From assembly GCA_041662605.1 (NCBI GenBank), contig JBAZSD010000003.1:124001-188000 (forward strand): DNA of 64,000 bases. Direction: 5' to 3'. The notes under the pieces were generated by a model that was not told the DNA's origin, did not search any database, and saw only the letters and a program-made list of their open reading frames with translations. Shown here one piece after another: positions 31,921 to 40,270 of the stretch (positions are counted from its first letter, which is position 1; the number at the start of each line of letters is the position of its first letter). The translations under genes were made by a program, and so were the position numbers. This DNA is from Desulfomonilaceae bacterium. Lineage in GTDB: Bacteria > Desulfobacterota > Desulfomonilia > Desulfomonilales > Desulfomonilaceae.

Positions 31921-34223
31921 AATACCCGGACATCCCAAAGCGATACTTTGCCACCGACCTGTCACTGTTCAGATCTGAACTTGTTAAACATGGGGATCTT
32001 CAGACAGTTAAGGAGATAGGATCCGAACCGTCCCACGCAGTCATTCATGGCAAGGGAAAAATCTCTCTGTCTTTAATTCCTCGTTTTTCAAATCTCGAGT
32101 CTTACAATTCCCTGAGACTAACTCTTATCAACCGTTCAGAACATCTTATTCTTGTAGGACTTAATCTGATCCACGGAGCGGGTGTTCCTCAGAAAGACGG
32201 AGAAGGGATATCATTTTCCGGTGGCCGAGAGTTCCTTTATCCTGGAAGATTATGTTGTCTCAACTTTCCTGTAGAAAGTTTCGGAGCCTACGGAAAACCA
32301 CGCGGATGGGAAAATATTTCCAAAATTGATCTGATTTTTGAGACTGAAAAATTCGCGGCCGCTCCAGGGGAATTTGAAATCGAATTTCGTGAGCTTGAGG
32401 CCGTAAAACGTCTTGTCCCAGCAGGCCCAAGACTGTCTCAAGATGGTCTGGAGCATCTGCTACTCAAGGAGATGGACTCTCATTCTTTCTCTAAGACTAA
32501 TTTCAGCCCCAGCTCTCCCAGTCCGAATGGATCAAATGCTCGTCGCAAAACAAGCTGGGTTCCTTTCTCAGCGCAGGACCCGGGTTTATATGTAGAGCCG
32601 CCGCATTCTTTTCCGCTGGAAACGGCATTAGAGATACTAAACGGTAAAATAATGGGGCAATCCCTCCCGTCCGGGATTCCATGGCATGCCAATCCTACCG
32701 GCGAACTTGAATGGCCGCACTTTCTGAACCGCCATCATTTTCTCCGAACCCTGATTCAGGATTATGTGACCACGGGGAATAAATCATCCATGCAAATGGT
32801 CTTGAACGTCCTCGAAGATTGGATTCAAAATTGCCCTGTTCCTATAAACTCCAATGGAGGAGCAGGACCGACATGGGAAACACTAACAGTTGCGTGGAGA
32901 TTGAGAGAATGGTTTTGGGTGAAGGGAATTTTATGGAATGCCGAATCATTCCCCAAAGCCGTCAAATCCTTAATGCTTCGCTCGGTCTGGGAACACGCTC
33001 GAAGCCTTATGGACCACCAGGGCCATCCGAACAACTGGATGATAGTTGAATCGGCGGCTCTTGCCTGTGCAGGCATGATTTTCCCAGAATTAAAACAGGC
33101 AAACCGATGGGTGGAAACGGGCATAAAAAGATTGGCCCAGGAACACGACAGACAATTTTTTGACGATTCGTCGCACTTTGAGATTTCTACGCTTTATCAC
33201 GCGATCTGTATCCACTCGATTCTTGAAGTGAGGATTGTGGCTGAAGCCGTTGGTGTCCCTTTGCCCCTGCTATTTTATGAGCCGCTGGAAAAGAGTTTTC
33301 AATATTTAATGGATATAGCGAGACCCGATTTTACGTGGCCTTCTATAAATGATTCAGGGAGTTTTGATAGGGACTACTGTCAACTCTTCGCCAGAGCGGC
33401 TCACATATTCAACAGATCGGATTTTAAGTGGGTAGCTACCAAAGGGATTAAAGGGGAACCTCCCAACCGGAATTTTTGTTGTTTCCCAGATTCGGGTATA
33501 TGCGTGATAAAAGGAACTGAAAAAAAAGAGAAAAAATGGGGCCTATTTAGAGCTGGACCAGCCGGAGCTTTTCACGTCCACAACGATGTCCTTTCAATAG
33601 AAATCTTTGATAGAAAATTCCCATGGTTGGTCGATCCCGGAATAACCAAGTATGCTCCAGATCCTTTAACCTCAAAGTATCGGTCAGGCTTGTTCCACAA
33701 TATTCTAACTGTTGACGGTGTCGAACCGACGAGATCTACTGCGAGAATTTCCGAACGAATCAAATCAGTCCGAGACAAAATTCAGGCTTTCGAAAAAGAG
33801 AATTCTATCGCTGTTTTTGGCGTTTCCCATGAATTGCTCGACAAGCACGGCAATAGTTGTTCACTGGAACGAGGCCTCGTTCTTTATAGAAACTCATTCT
33901 GGGTTCTTTTTGAACACGTCTCAGGAAAAGGGATTCATGACATTGTTCATAACTGGCAGTTTTCCCATCATGTAAAAAGCGTCCGGTTGGCCGAACCATT
34001 TAAAATAATCGCATCCAATGAATACTCGCAATTAGTTATCGAGAAGTTAATGCCCGACGAACCCAGCAAGTTCGACACTGTGAGAGGCGGTATCAATCCT
34101 CTTAGAGGATGGGTTTCGGTAGGAGGGACTGACAAAGCGTCTTATTCGGTCCGTTGTAAAACACTAATAGAACTGCCCGCTCTTTTCTGCTGGACAATTC
34201 ATGGATGCTGGAATTCCAACTAG
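31917..34223 (+). CDS. Heparinase II/III-like protein (polysaccharide lyase fold)
   Basis: A 768-residue protein. Residues about 30-170 look like an all-beta N-terminal domain. Residues about 230-510 form an (alpha/alpha) toroid typical of heparinase II/III and alginate-lyase-like enzymes (WPHFLNRHHFLRTLIQDYV, GPTWETLTVAWRLREWFW, HPNNWMIVESAALACAG, DSSHFEISTLYHAICIHSIL). The C-terminal beta-sandwich carries HVHNDVLSIEIFDRKFPWLVDPGI, the Heparinase_II_III hallmark with candidate catalytic His residues. No signal peptide is visible, which is unusual for a lyase of external polymers. Substrate unknown; such proteins also occur in surface-polysaccharide loci. Confidence 0.83.
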   Translation: MKYPDIPKRYFATDLSLFRSELVKHGDLQTVKEIGSEPSHAVIHGKGKISLSLIPRFSNLESYNSLRLTLINRSEHLILVGLNLIHGAGVPQKDGEGISFSGGREFLYPGRLCCLNFPVESFGAYGKPRGWENISKIDLIFETEKFAAAPGEFEIEFRELEAVKRLVPAGPRLSQDGLEHLLLKEMDSHSFSKTNFSPSSPSPNGSNARRKTSWVPFSAQDPGLYVEPPHSFPLETALEILNGKIMGQSLPSGIPWHANPTGELEWPHFLNRHHFLRTLIQDYVTTGNKSSMQMVLNVLEDWIQNCPVPINSNGGAGPTWETLTVAWRLREWFWVKGILWNAESFPKAVKSLMLRSVWEHARSLMDHQGHPNNWMIVESAALACAGMIFPELKQANRWVETGIKRLAQEHDRQFFDDSSHFEISTLYHAICIHSILEVRIVAEAVGVPLPLLFYEPLEKSFQYLMDIARPDFTWPSINDSGSFDRDYCQLFARAAHIFNRSDFKWVATKGIKGEPPNRNFCCFPDSGICVIKGTEKKEKKWGLFRAGPAGAFHVHNDVLSIEIFDRKFPWLVDPGITKYAPDPLTSKYRSGLFHNILTVDGVEPTRSTARISERIKSVRDKIQAFEKENSIAVFGVSHELLDKHGNSCSLERGLVLYRNSFWVLFEHVSGKGIHDIVHNWQFSHHVKSVRLAEPFKIIASNEYSQLVIEKLMPDEPSKFDTVRGGINPLRGWVSVGGTDKASYSVRCKTLIELPALFCWTIHGCWNSN

Positions 34224-34226
34224 ACA

Positions 34227-34991
34227 TCAGAACAGGAAGGCATGAAATGCCATCAGTTTGCCAACAACCATCATTATGATGACAACGACGACAGAGAGAA
34301 CGATTATCAACGGTAACATGATTGAGATTACAGCTCTACCGGTTCCTATCAGGAATCCTTCTCTCAGACCTATCACCAAAATGACAAACTGCCAAATCCC
34401 GGCGATCAGCCAACCTACAAATGGAATTGAGCGAAAGATTTCAGGCCCAAAACAGTAACAGCTTATCCTAAATGTCGATTCCAGAGAGGCGCTTCGAACT
34501 CCAAGAACCATCAGGCAAAGAAACAAGAGAAGAGGATGCAGAAAAATTCCCAGAATCAGCATCAACAGCATATACATAAGGCTCCCTATTCTTGAGCCCA
34601 CCATCATTCCTTCGGGCATCATCAAAGGTAATGCTGTTGAATTGGTCATAACAGAAAAAGTGTATCCGATCACAATAGAAACACTTGATATTACGAGAGC
34701 ATAAAGAAACGGAAGCTTGTAGCCCCCCTGAAGCGGCAAGCGCTTGAAAAAATTGGTTGAATCGAACAAAGACTGCTTAAACGTCTCTATTAAACCTCGA
34801 GTAAAGCCGAGCCCCTCTTCGTCCTCCCAAGGGCAATATCCTTTGAAGCCAGCAGAACTTGAACCGGACGGAGGGCTTTGCTCAAAAAATTCTGTCTGTT
34901 CGCCCACGTCAGTCTTTCCAAAACAATCCTCACACAATTCAGTGGGCCTCAGATAAGGATTAAACTCTTTCCCGCACTTTGGACAAATCAC
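34227..34991 (-). CDS. Zinc-ribbon plus Yip1-type membrane protein
   Basis: A 254-residue membrane protein of unknown function. The N-terminus is a short zinc ribbon (MICPKCGKEF...CEDCFGK), then a Ser/Gly-rich linker. From about residue 65 there is a Yip1-like domain with an amphipathic start (FTRGLIETFKQSLFDSTNFFKRLPLQGG) and about five hydrophobic segments. The GTG at 34991 is preceded by GGAGG. It converges with the heparinase-like gene, with only 3 nt between stops. Confidence 0.8.
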   Translation of the reverse strand: MICPKCGKEFNPYLRPTELCEDCFGKTDVGEQTEFFEQSPPSGSSSAGFKGYCPWEDEEGLGFTRGLIETFKQSLFDSTNFFKRLPLQGGYKLPFLYALVISSVSIVIGYTFSVMTNSTALPLMMPEGMMVGSRIGSLMYMLLMLILGIFLHPLLLFLCLMVLGVRSASLESTFRISCYCFGPEIFRSIPFVGWLIAGIWQFVILVIGLREGFLIGTGRAVISIMLPLIIVLSVVVVIIMMVVGKLMAFHAFLF

Positions 34992-35055
34992 TGTCGCCTC
35001 CTCGCGAATTCATTTTGAAATCACGAGATCATCATGACTAACAAACTTACGTTTT

Positions 35056-35625
35056 TCAAAAGACATCCGCAGAGAATTTATAGATTTCGGTCCCAGGATC
35101 TTTCCATGCGTCCCTAGGTAGACACGCTTTTCGGCATGTCTCTTCCAAAAAAGTAATTCGATCCCAATTACGCTCCGTTGCGACCTGAGGCAAAAGCAGC
35201 CCTGAACAAGCGCCATGTTTCACAAGAATACCATCAACACCGACTTGAATTTCATCAACATCTTTGACTCTTTGAAAAGGTGTAAGGACAGATATTTCAT
35301 AATCCAGGAAATCCAATTCATCCGCGCATATCGGTCTAAATCGAGGATCCTTGAAAGCCGCGGCTTCAGCCATTTCTTCTATCGTCTCACAAAGTGGCTT
35401 GCTGGCGTTTAGCCATCCTATGCACCCCCGGAGCATACCTTTTTTATAAATCGTTACAAATGCGCCACATTTTTCCTTAAGTCTTTCAGATTTTGGCTCA
35501 TATCGCTCGGTCTTCAGGCCCTTACATCTACATTCAATAACCTTCTCAACTAATCTCAGAAGGTCATTTTTTTCTTCGTCAGTCAATCCCATGTCAACGC
35601 CGACTTGTTTTTTTCTGGAGCTCAT
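35056..35625 (-). CDS. amrA: AMMECR1 domain protein (AmmeMemoRadiSam system protein A)
   Basis: About 189 residues matching AMMECR1 throughout: a GAFVTIYKKGMLRGCIGWLNASKPL core with the invariant LRGCIG, AAAFKDPRFRPI, DYEISVLTPFQRV, GVDGILVKHGACSGLLLPQVATERNWD and EETCRKACLP. The biochemical role is not firmly known; in many bacteria it is genetically linked with Memo and a radical-SAM protein. Neither partner is in this window, so it stands alone here. ATG 35625 is chosen with AGGGTG just upstream; GTG 35634 is the alternative. Confidence 0.9.
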   Translation of the reverse strand: MSSRKKQVGVDMGLTDEEKNDLLRLVEKVIECRCKGLKTERYEPKSERLKEKCGAFVTIYKKGMLRGCIGWLNASKPLCETIEEMAEAAAFKDPRFRPICADELDFLDYEISVLTPFQRVKDVDEIQVGVDGILVKHGACSGLLLPQVATERNWDRITFLEETCRKACLPRDAWKDPGTEIYKFSADVF

Positions 35626-35672
35626 GGCATTCACCCTGTAGCCTTCAAAGTAAGTTTAATAATGATTGGAAA

Positions 35673-36710
35673 TCACGGAAACAATGGGAGCGCTGTCAAT
35701 GCCGTGTTTTCTTCAAAACCGAACATTAGGTTCATATTCTGGACAGCTACTCCAGAAGCCCCTTTCACGAGATTGTCAATCGCAACCATAATCACTGCGT
35801 AATCGGTTCGTACGTCAATCTCCACCGAAATATGAGCTTGATTTGAACCTCTCACTCGAGATGTGTCAGGAAATATTCCGTGGGGTAGGACCGTTATAAA
35901 GTCCTCATCTTCGTAGAATTCGCAGAAGACTTCTCTTAAATGTTCGGATTTTAATAGTGGGTCGGTCTTCAAGTAAATTGTGCTGACCATTCCACGACTC
36001 ACAGGAATGAGATGTGGGGTAAACCTGACAGTAACCTTATTTCCTGCCAACAAAGAAAGTTCCTGTTCCATTTCAGGGATGTGTCTATGGCCTAATACTC
36101 CATAGGGCTTGAAGCCCTCACCCGATTCACAAAAGCTAGTATTGAGTTTAGCTCCTCGACCCGCTCCTGAGATTCCGGACTTGGAATCTACAATGGGACA
36201 CGAAGTATCTACTCCCGGCAGCCCGATGGTCGGAGCCACCCCTAATATCACCGTGGAGGGGTAACAACCGGGATTCGCTATTAGCTCAGATCTTTTAATT
36301 TCCTCTCTGCGAATCTCCGGTAGCCCATATATCGATCTGCCCAGTAGATCCGGGTCCTTGTGCTTCCCGTACCACTGCTCATACGTCCCGAGGTCTTTGA
36401 GACGAAAATCCGCTGATAGATCTATAACCCTGACACCAGCATTGAGCAGTTTACGGGCGGCTATGGCAGAATCCCCGTGAGGGAGAGCCAAGAAAGCCAC
36501 ATCGGCTTTGGGCGACTCTAAGAGATCGTCAAGCTCAATAAGGGGAAAATCGTTTTTCTTGGAAATGTATGGAAAAATGGCGCTAGCTCTTTGTTTCGAC
36601 CATGTCCTCGAACTGCCGCCTTCTATGCGAACTTCCGGATGGCTGGAAAGGATTCTGATCAACTCAATACCGGTATAACCGGTCGCTCCAAATATTAAAG
36701 CGCTTAACAT
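35673..36710 (-). CDS. argC: N-acetyl-gamma-glutamyl-phosphate reductase
   Basis: The third step of arginine synthesis, reducing acetylglutamyl phosphate to the semialdehyde. The 345 residues show IFGATGYTGIELIRIL (NADP-binding Rossmann), VAFLALPHGDSA, DLSADFRL, ANPGCYPS with the catalytic Cys, SKSGISGAGR and HRHIPEMEQEL, with a C-terminal FGFEENTALT. The ATG at 36710 lies 21 nt from guaB's stop, so it may be cotranscribed with guaB. It is the only arginine gene besides argJ here. Confidence 0.96.
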   Translation of the reverse strand: MLSALIFGATGYTGIELIRILSSHPEVRIEGGSSRTWSKQRASAIFPYISKKNDFPLIELDDLLESPKADVAFLALPHGDSAIAARKLLNAGVRVIDLSADFRLKDLGTYEQWYGKHKDPDLLGRSIYGLPEIRREEIKRSELIANPGCYPSTVILGVAPTIGLPGVDTSCPIVDSKSGISGAGRGAKLNTSFCESGEGFKPYGVLGHRHIPEMEQELSLLAGNKVTVRFTPHLIPVSRGMVSTIYLKTDPLLKSEHLREVFCEFYEDEDFITVLPHGIFPDTSRVRGSNQAHISVEIDVRTDYAVIMVAIDNLVKGASGVAVQNMNLMFGFEENTALTALPLFP

Positions 36711-36730
36711 GGTTAGAACTTTAAACTCCC

Positions 36731-38188
36731 TTAGGATTCTCTTCTGTAATTCGGGGCTTCCTTAGTTATTACAACATCATGGACGTGTGACTCTTTCAGT
36801 CCAGAGGCGGTTACTTTTACAAACGTTGCTTTTAACCTAAGTTCATCTAAAGTCTTTGCCCCAAGATACCCCATCCCGGCTTTGAGACCTCCAATAAGCT
36901 GAGTGATCGAATCTGCGACAGGGCCCTTGGCAGGTACCATACCCACAATTCCTTCAGGTACTAGCTTATGCTCTTGCACTCCCTCGTGCTGACCATAACG
37001 ATCACGTGAGCCATCTTTCATGGCTTCCAGAGATCCCATCCCTCGATAGGACTTGTAGGATCGTCCCTGGTAGAGGACCGACTCTCCGGGGCTCTCATCA
37101 GTGCCAGCCAGGAGGCCGCCGATCATGACTGTATTAGCACCCGCTGCGATCGCCTTTGTGACATCTCCAGAATATTTTACGCCACCATCGGCAATCATGG
37201 GTATCCCCAATTCGTTTGCTACCTTTGAACATTCGATGATCGCGGATACCTGCGGCACTCCTACGCCAGCTACAATTCGCGTCGTACAGATAGACCCAGG
37301 ACCAACTCCCAGCTTAACTCCGTCCGCTCCCGCCTTCACAAGATCACGGACAGCCTCGGGAGTAGCTATGTTTCCGCCTATCACCTGGCAGTTTTTGTAG
37401 TTTGCCTTTATGTCACCAATAGCCTCAATCACATTTTTTGAATGACCATGTGAAGTGTCTACCACAATGACGTCGACTCCTCGCCTTATAAGCGCTTCCA
37501 CTCGTTCTTCTCGATCAGGCCCAACGCCGACAGCTGCGCCTACCCGAAGCCTACCGAACTCATCTTTCGCAGAACTCGGGTACATGATCGCCTTTTGAAT
37601 ATCCTTTATAGTAATAAGTCCCTTAACGCGATTCTCGCTGTCAACGACTACCAATTTCTCAATTCGATGCTTGTGAAGGAGGGCCTTGGATTCCTCAATA
37701 CCTATTTTCTCATCGACTGTGATCAGGTTGTCTTTGGTCATCACTTCTTCGACTTTGAGATCGAGGTCTTCGATAAAACGGAGGTCCCTATTGGTGAGTA
37801 TACCTTTGAGATAGCCCTTAACCGTTACAGGCACTCCGGAGATGTGATATTTTTTCATTATTTGAAGAGCATCCGATATCTTTTGCTCTGGGTGTATAGT
37901 TATCGGATCTACGATCATACCGGACTCTGATCTCTTTACCCGATCAACCTCCCGAACCTGCTCGGGAATTCCCAAATTGCGATGGATGATGCCTATCCCT
38001 CCTTGACGAGCCAGACTGATAGCCATCTCCGATTCCGTAACCGTATCCATCGCAGCGCTAACGATTGGAATATTCAAGGCAATCGTTGACGTAAGACTGG
38101 TTTGAACGTCAACTTCGGAGGGTAACAACTCCGAGTAGCAGGGAACTAGAAAAACATCATCAAAAGTCAAAGATTCATGGACAACCAT
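36731..38188 (-). CDS. guaB: Inosine-5'-monophosphate dehydrogenase
   Basis: Oxidises IMP to XMP in guanine nucleotide synthesis. The 485 residues form a (beta/alpha)8 barrel interrupted by two CBS domains (about 95-205: KKYHISGVPVTV and LLHKHRIEKLVVVD). Also seen are VVDTSHGHS, the active-site loop GVGPGSICTTRIVAGVG with the catalytic Cys, IADGGVKYSGD, and the flap YRGMGSLEAM followed by the Arg-Tyr pair in RYGQ. The ATG at 38188 has GGAG 9 nt upstream; a TTG one codon earlier is less likely. Confidence 0.97.
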   Translation of the reverse strand: MVVHESLTFDDVFLVPCYSELLPSEVDVQTSLTSTIALNIPIVSAAMDTVTESEMAISLARQGGIGIIHRNLGIPEQVREVDRVKRSESGMIVDPITIHPEQKISDALQIMKKYHISGVPVTVKGYLKGILTNRDLRFIEDLDLKVEEVMTKDNLITVDEKIGIEESKALLHKHRIEKLVVVDSENRVKGLITIKDIQKAIMYPSSAKDEFGRLRVGAAVGVGPDREERVEALIRRGVDVIVVDTSHGHSKNVIEAIGDIKANYKNCQVIGGNIATPEAVRDLVKAGADGVKLGVGPGSICTTRIVAGVGVPQVSAIIECSKVANELGIPMIADGGVKYSGDVTKAIAAGANTVMIGGLLAGTDESPGESVLYQGRSYKSYRGMGSLEAMKDGSRDRYGQHEGVQEHKLVPEGIVGMVPAKGPVADSITQLIGGLKAGMGYLGAKTLDELRLKATFVKVTASGLKESHVHDVVITKEAPNYRRES

Positions 38189-38325
38189 CAATAACTCTCC
38201 ATCTTAGTCTAAGTGTTGTTCAGGTTCTGGTCCTTAACCAAGGTTAATTTCAAACAACCTAAGAAAAAATAATAAAACTCAGTCAATAGGTTTTACACGA
38301 CTTGAATATTTTAACCAAATTTCTA

Positions 38326-39237
38326 TCAACGCGGAATCGGCGCTTGATTTCTGGTCGTAGCAATGTATTCCATTCCTTTCATTAGGCTTTTGGAAGCTGA
38401 ATCCATGAAAAGATCAAGATAACTGGGCCACCTTTTCTTCGGGTACTCGAGTTCAGGCTCTCCCTTAATTCCACCCAAATTTGCTGCGACTTTCACAGCG
38501 TCGTAGAAATTCCCCATCGAATCAACCAACCCCAATTCCTTAGCAGACTGTCCCGTAAAAAATCTGCCATCAGCTATTTCACGTAACTTATCCTCTTCAA
38601 TTTTTCCCTTGCGGCCTTGAAGCACATCAGAAATGAACTGCTCATGAACTTCTTTGGCAAAATTTTGAAGTATGTCCCTCTCTTGATCGTCCAGAGGCTT
38701 GATCCCAGATCCGATGTCTTTGAAAGCGCCGGCCTTGATCACATTTACATTTACACCAATCTTTTCGATGACTTTATGTATATCCGGCAGCATCATTATC
38801 ACCCCTATGCTACCAGTGATTGAGCCTTTTGAACACACAATCCTGTCGGCGCTGGAGGCGATATAATAGGCCGCTGAAGCTCCCACCGTTTCAATGGAGG
38901 CCACAACTGGTTTCTTCTTTCTGACTTTTTCAATTTCCCTGTAGATCTCTTGAGCAGGAGCGACTGTTCCTCCCGGTGAATTGATCCTCAACAGAATCGC
39001 TCTTATAGAGGATTTCTTTCTGAACTTTTTCATTTCCTTGAGAGTTTCGTCACAAGTCAGAATTGTTCCTTCTATAGTTATTACCCCAATCTTGTTTCCA
39101 TAATCCAGGATTTCAGAAATTCCAGAAGATCGGTCTTCAGTATCTAGAAAGCGGGACAGCGTCATTACAATAATAACAAAAATTACCATTACGGCCATAA
39201 CGAAAGCCAAAGAAACACCAAGCCTGGATTTTTTCAT
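38326..39237 (-). CDS. sppA: Signal peptide peptidase SppA (short form, S49)
   Basis: A membrane serine peptidase that digests cleaved signal peptides. The 303 residues show one N-terminal transmembrane helix (about 7-28), then GVITIEGTI, LLRINSPGGTVAPAQEI, the nucleophile Ser in VGASAAYYIAS (about residue 121), GSITGSIGVIM, and the general-base Lys in IKAGAFKDIGS. This is the half-length bacterial type rather than the 600-residue E. coli form. The ATG at 39237 is the first in frame. It precedes guaB on the same strand with a 134-nt gap. Confidence 0.94.
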   Translation of the reverse strand: MKKSRLGVSLAFVMAVMVIFVIIVMTLSRFLDTEDRSSGISEILDYGNKIGVITIEGTILTCDETLKEMKKFRKKSSIRAILLRINSPGGTVAPAQEIYREIEKVRKKKPVVASIETVGASAAYYIASSADRIVCSKGSITGSIGVIMMLPDIHKVIEKIGVNVNVIKAGAFKDIGSGIKPLDDQERDILQNFAKEVHEQFISDVLQGRKGKIEEDKLREIADGRFFTGQSAKELGLVDSMGNFYDAVKVAANLGGIKGEPELEYPKKRWPSYLDLFMDSASKSLMKGMEYIATTRNQAPIPR

Positions 39238-39391
39238 TTAATTCTCACCCGCTGAAATCGAGAGGCGTCATTCTTCATAGAAGTTTAACCTAAATAATTG
39301 GAAAAGAAAAAATTATCAGAAAATAGTTGCTGTCGCAAGTAACGTTCCGTCATTAATTCAATTCGATGGAAAGAAGTAGTGAAATATACGC

Positions 39392-40054
39392 TTACCAATC
39401 CATTCGTGCCTTCAAAACATCAAGAAGCTTCTCGTTAGAGTCCAAAACTCTCGTCGCTTCGCGCCCGGTCATCCCCGACCCTCTCAACACAACGTCAGCC
39501 TTTTGGTCGGTGATAAGGTTGTCAGGAGTATGAGTATCCGTATTGATAACCAGTTGGGCGCCACTTTCCAAAGCCATCCTGAAAACGTGGCCGTTTGTTA
39601 GACTATGGCCAGATCTGCATGTGATTTCCAAAAAAACATTTTTCTGTTTGGCGAGGGTTGCGTCTTCTTCCGAAATCATGCCGGGATGGGCAAGTATATC
39701 CGTTTCAGCCAAAATCGCCGCATGATTTGTCCCTGGGGCCACCGGCTCCACGGGGGATTCCCCATGAGTAATGACCAATACTGCTCCATGTTTTCTGGCC
39801 TCAACAATTAACTCTGCTATCTGAGCAGGCGGAGCGTGGGTAATTTCAACCCCTGGAACAACGAATACTCTCTGATTCTTATTTAGCTCCTGCGCAACCC
39901 GAACAATTCTTGGAACCACGAATTCCAAATTTGACGAGTCGACGTGGTCTGTCAAGCCTATGGCGCGGTAACCCATTACTTCCGCCCTCCTAACTAACTC
40001 GCTCGGCACTAGAACTCCATCGCTAAACAGTGTGTGAGTGTGAAAATCTATCAT
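39392..40054 (-). CDS. PHP-domain phosphoesterase (histidinol-phosphatase type)
   Basis: A 220-residue metal-dependent phosphoesterase with the PHP layout: FHTHTLFSDG at the N-terminus, GLTDHVD, VVPGVEITH, a DILAHPGM-like motif with His, EITCRSGH, and NTDTHTP near the C-terminus. These His and Asp residues form the trinuclear metal site. The ATG at 40054 is chosen for the GGAGG 9 nt upstream; the longer frame to 40090 lacks one. The substrate is unknown. Histidinol phosphate is known for some PHP enzymes, but there is no his gene nearby. Confidence 0.88.
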   Translation of the reverse strand: MIDFHTHTLFSDGVLVPSELVRRAEVMGYRAIGLTDHVDSSNLEFVVPRIVRVAQELNKNQRVFVVPGVEITHAPPAQIAELIVEARKHGAVLVITHGESPVEPVAPGTNHAAILAETDILAHPGMISEEDATLAKQKNVFLEITCRSGHSLTNGHVFRMALESGAQLVINTDTHTPDNLITDQKADVVLRGSGMTGREATRVLDSNEKLLDVLKARMDW

Positions 40055-40270
40055 GCTCAAAATCCTCCTCTGTGTATGGGGATCATCCAATACGGCTGCT
40101 TATGATCCGAGCAAAAAGGGCTTCCAATAATCAAGCTTATAATCTAGAATTCAAGTCTCAGGCAAGCGCCTGTTTCAGATCGAGACCGAAAAATTATTGA
40201 GCCGTCCTAATTTAACGAGATCCGACCATTATGTTATGTTTAAGTTAACAATTATTAAGAGGTAAACAAC

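Noticed and set aside
38192..38325. Promoter between sppA and guaB
   Set aside because: TTGACT on the minus strand is not followed by a convincing -10 at proper spacing.
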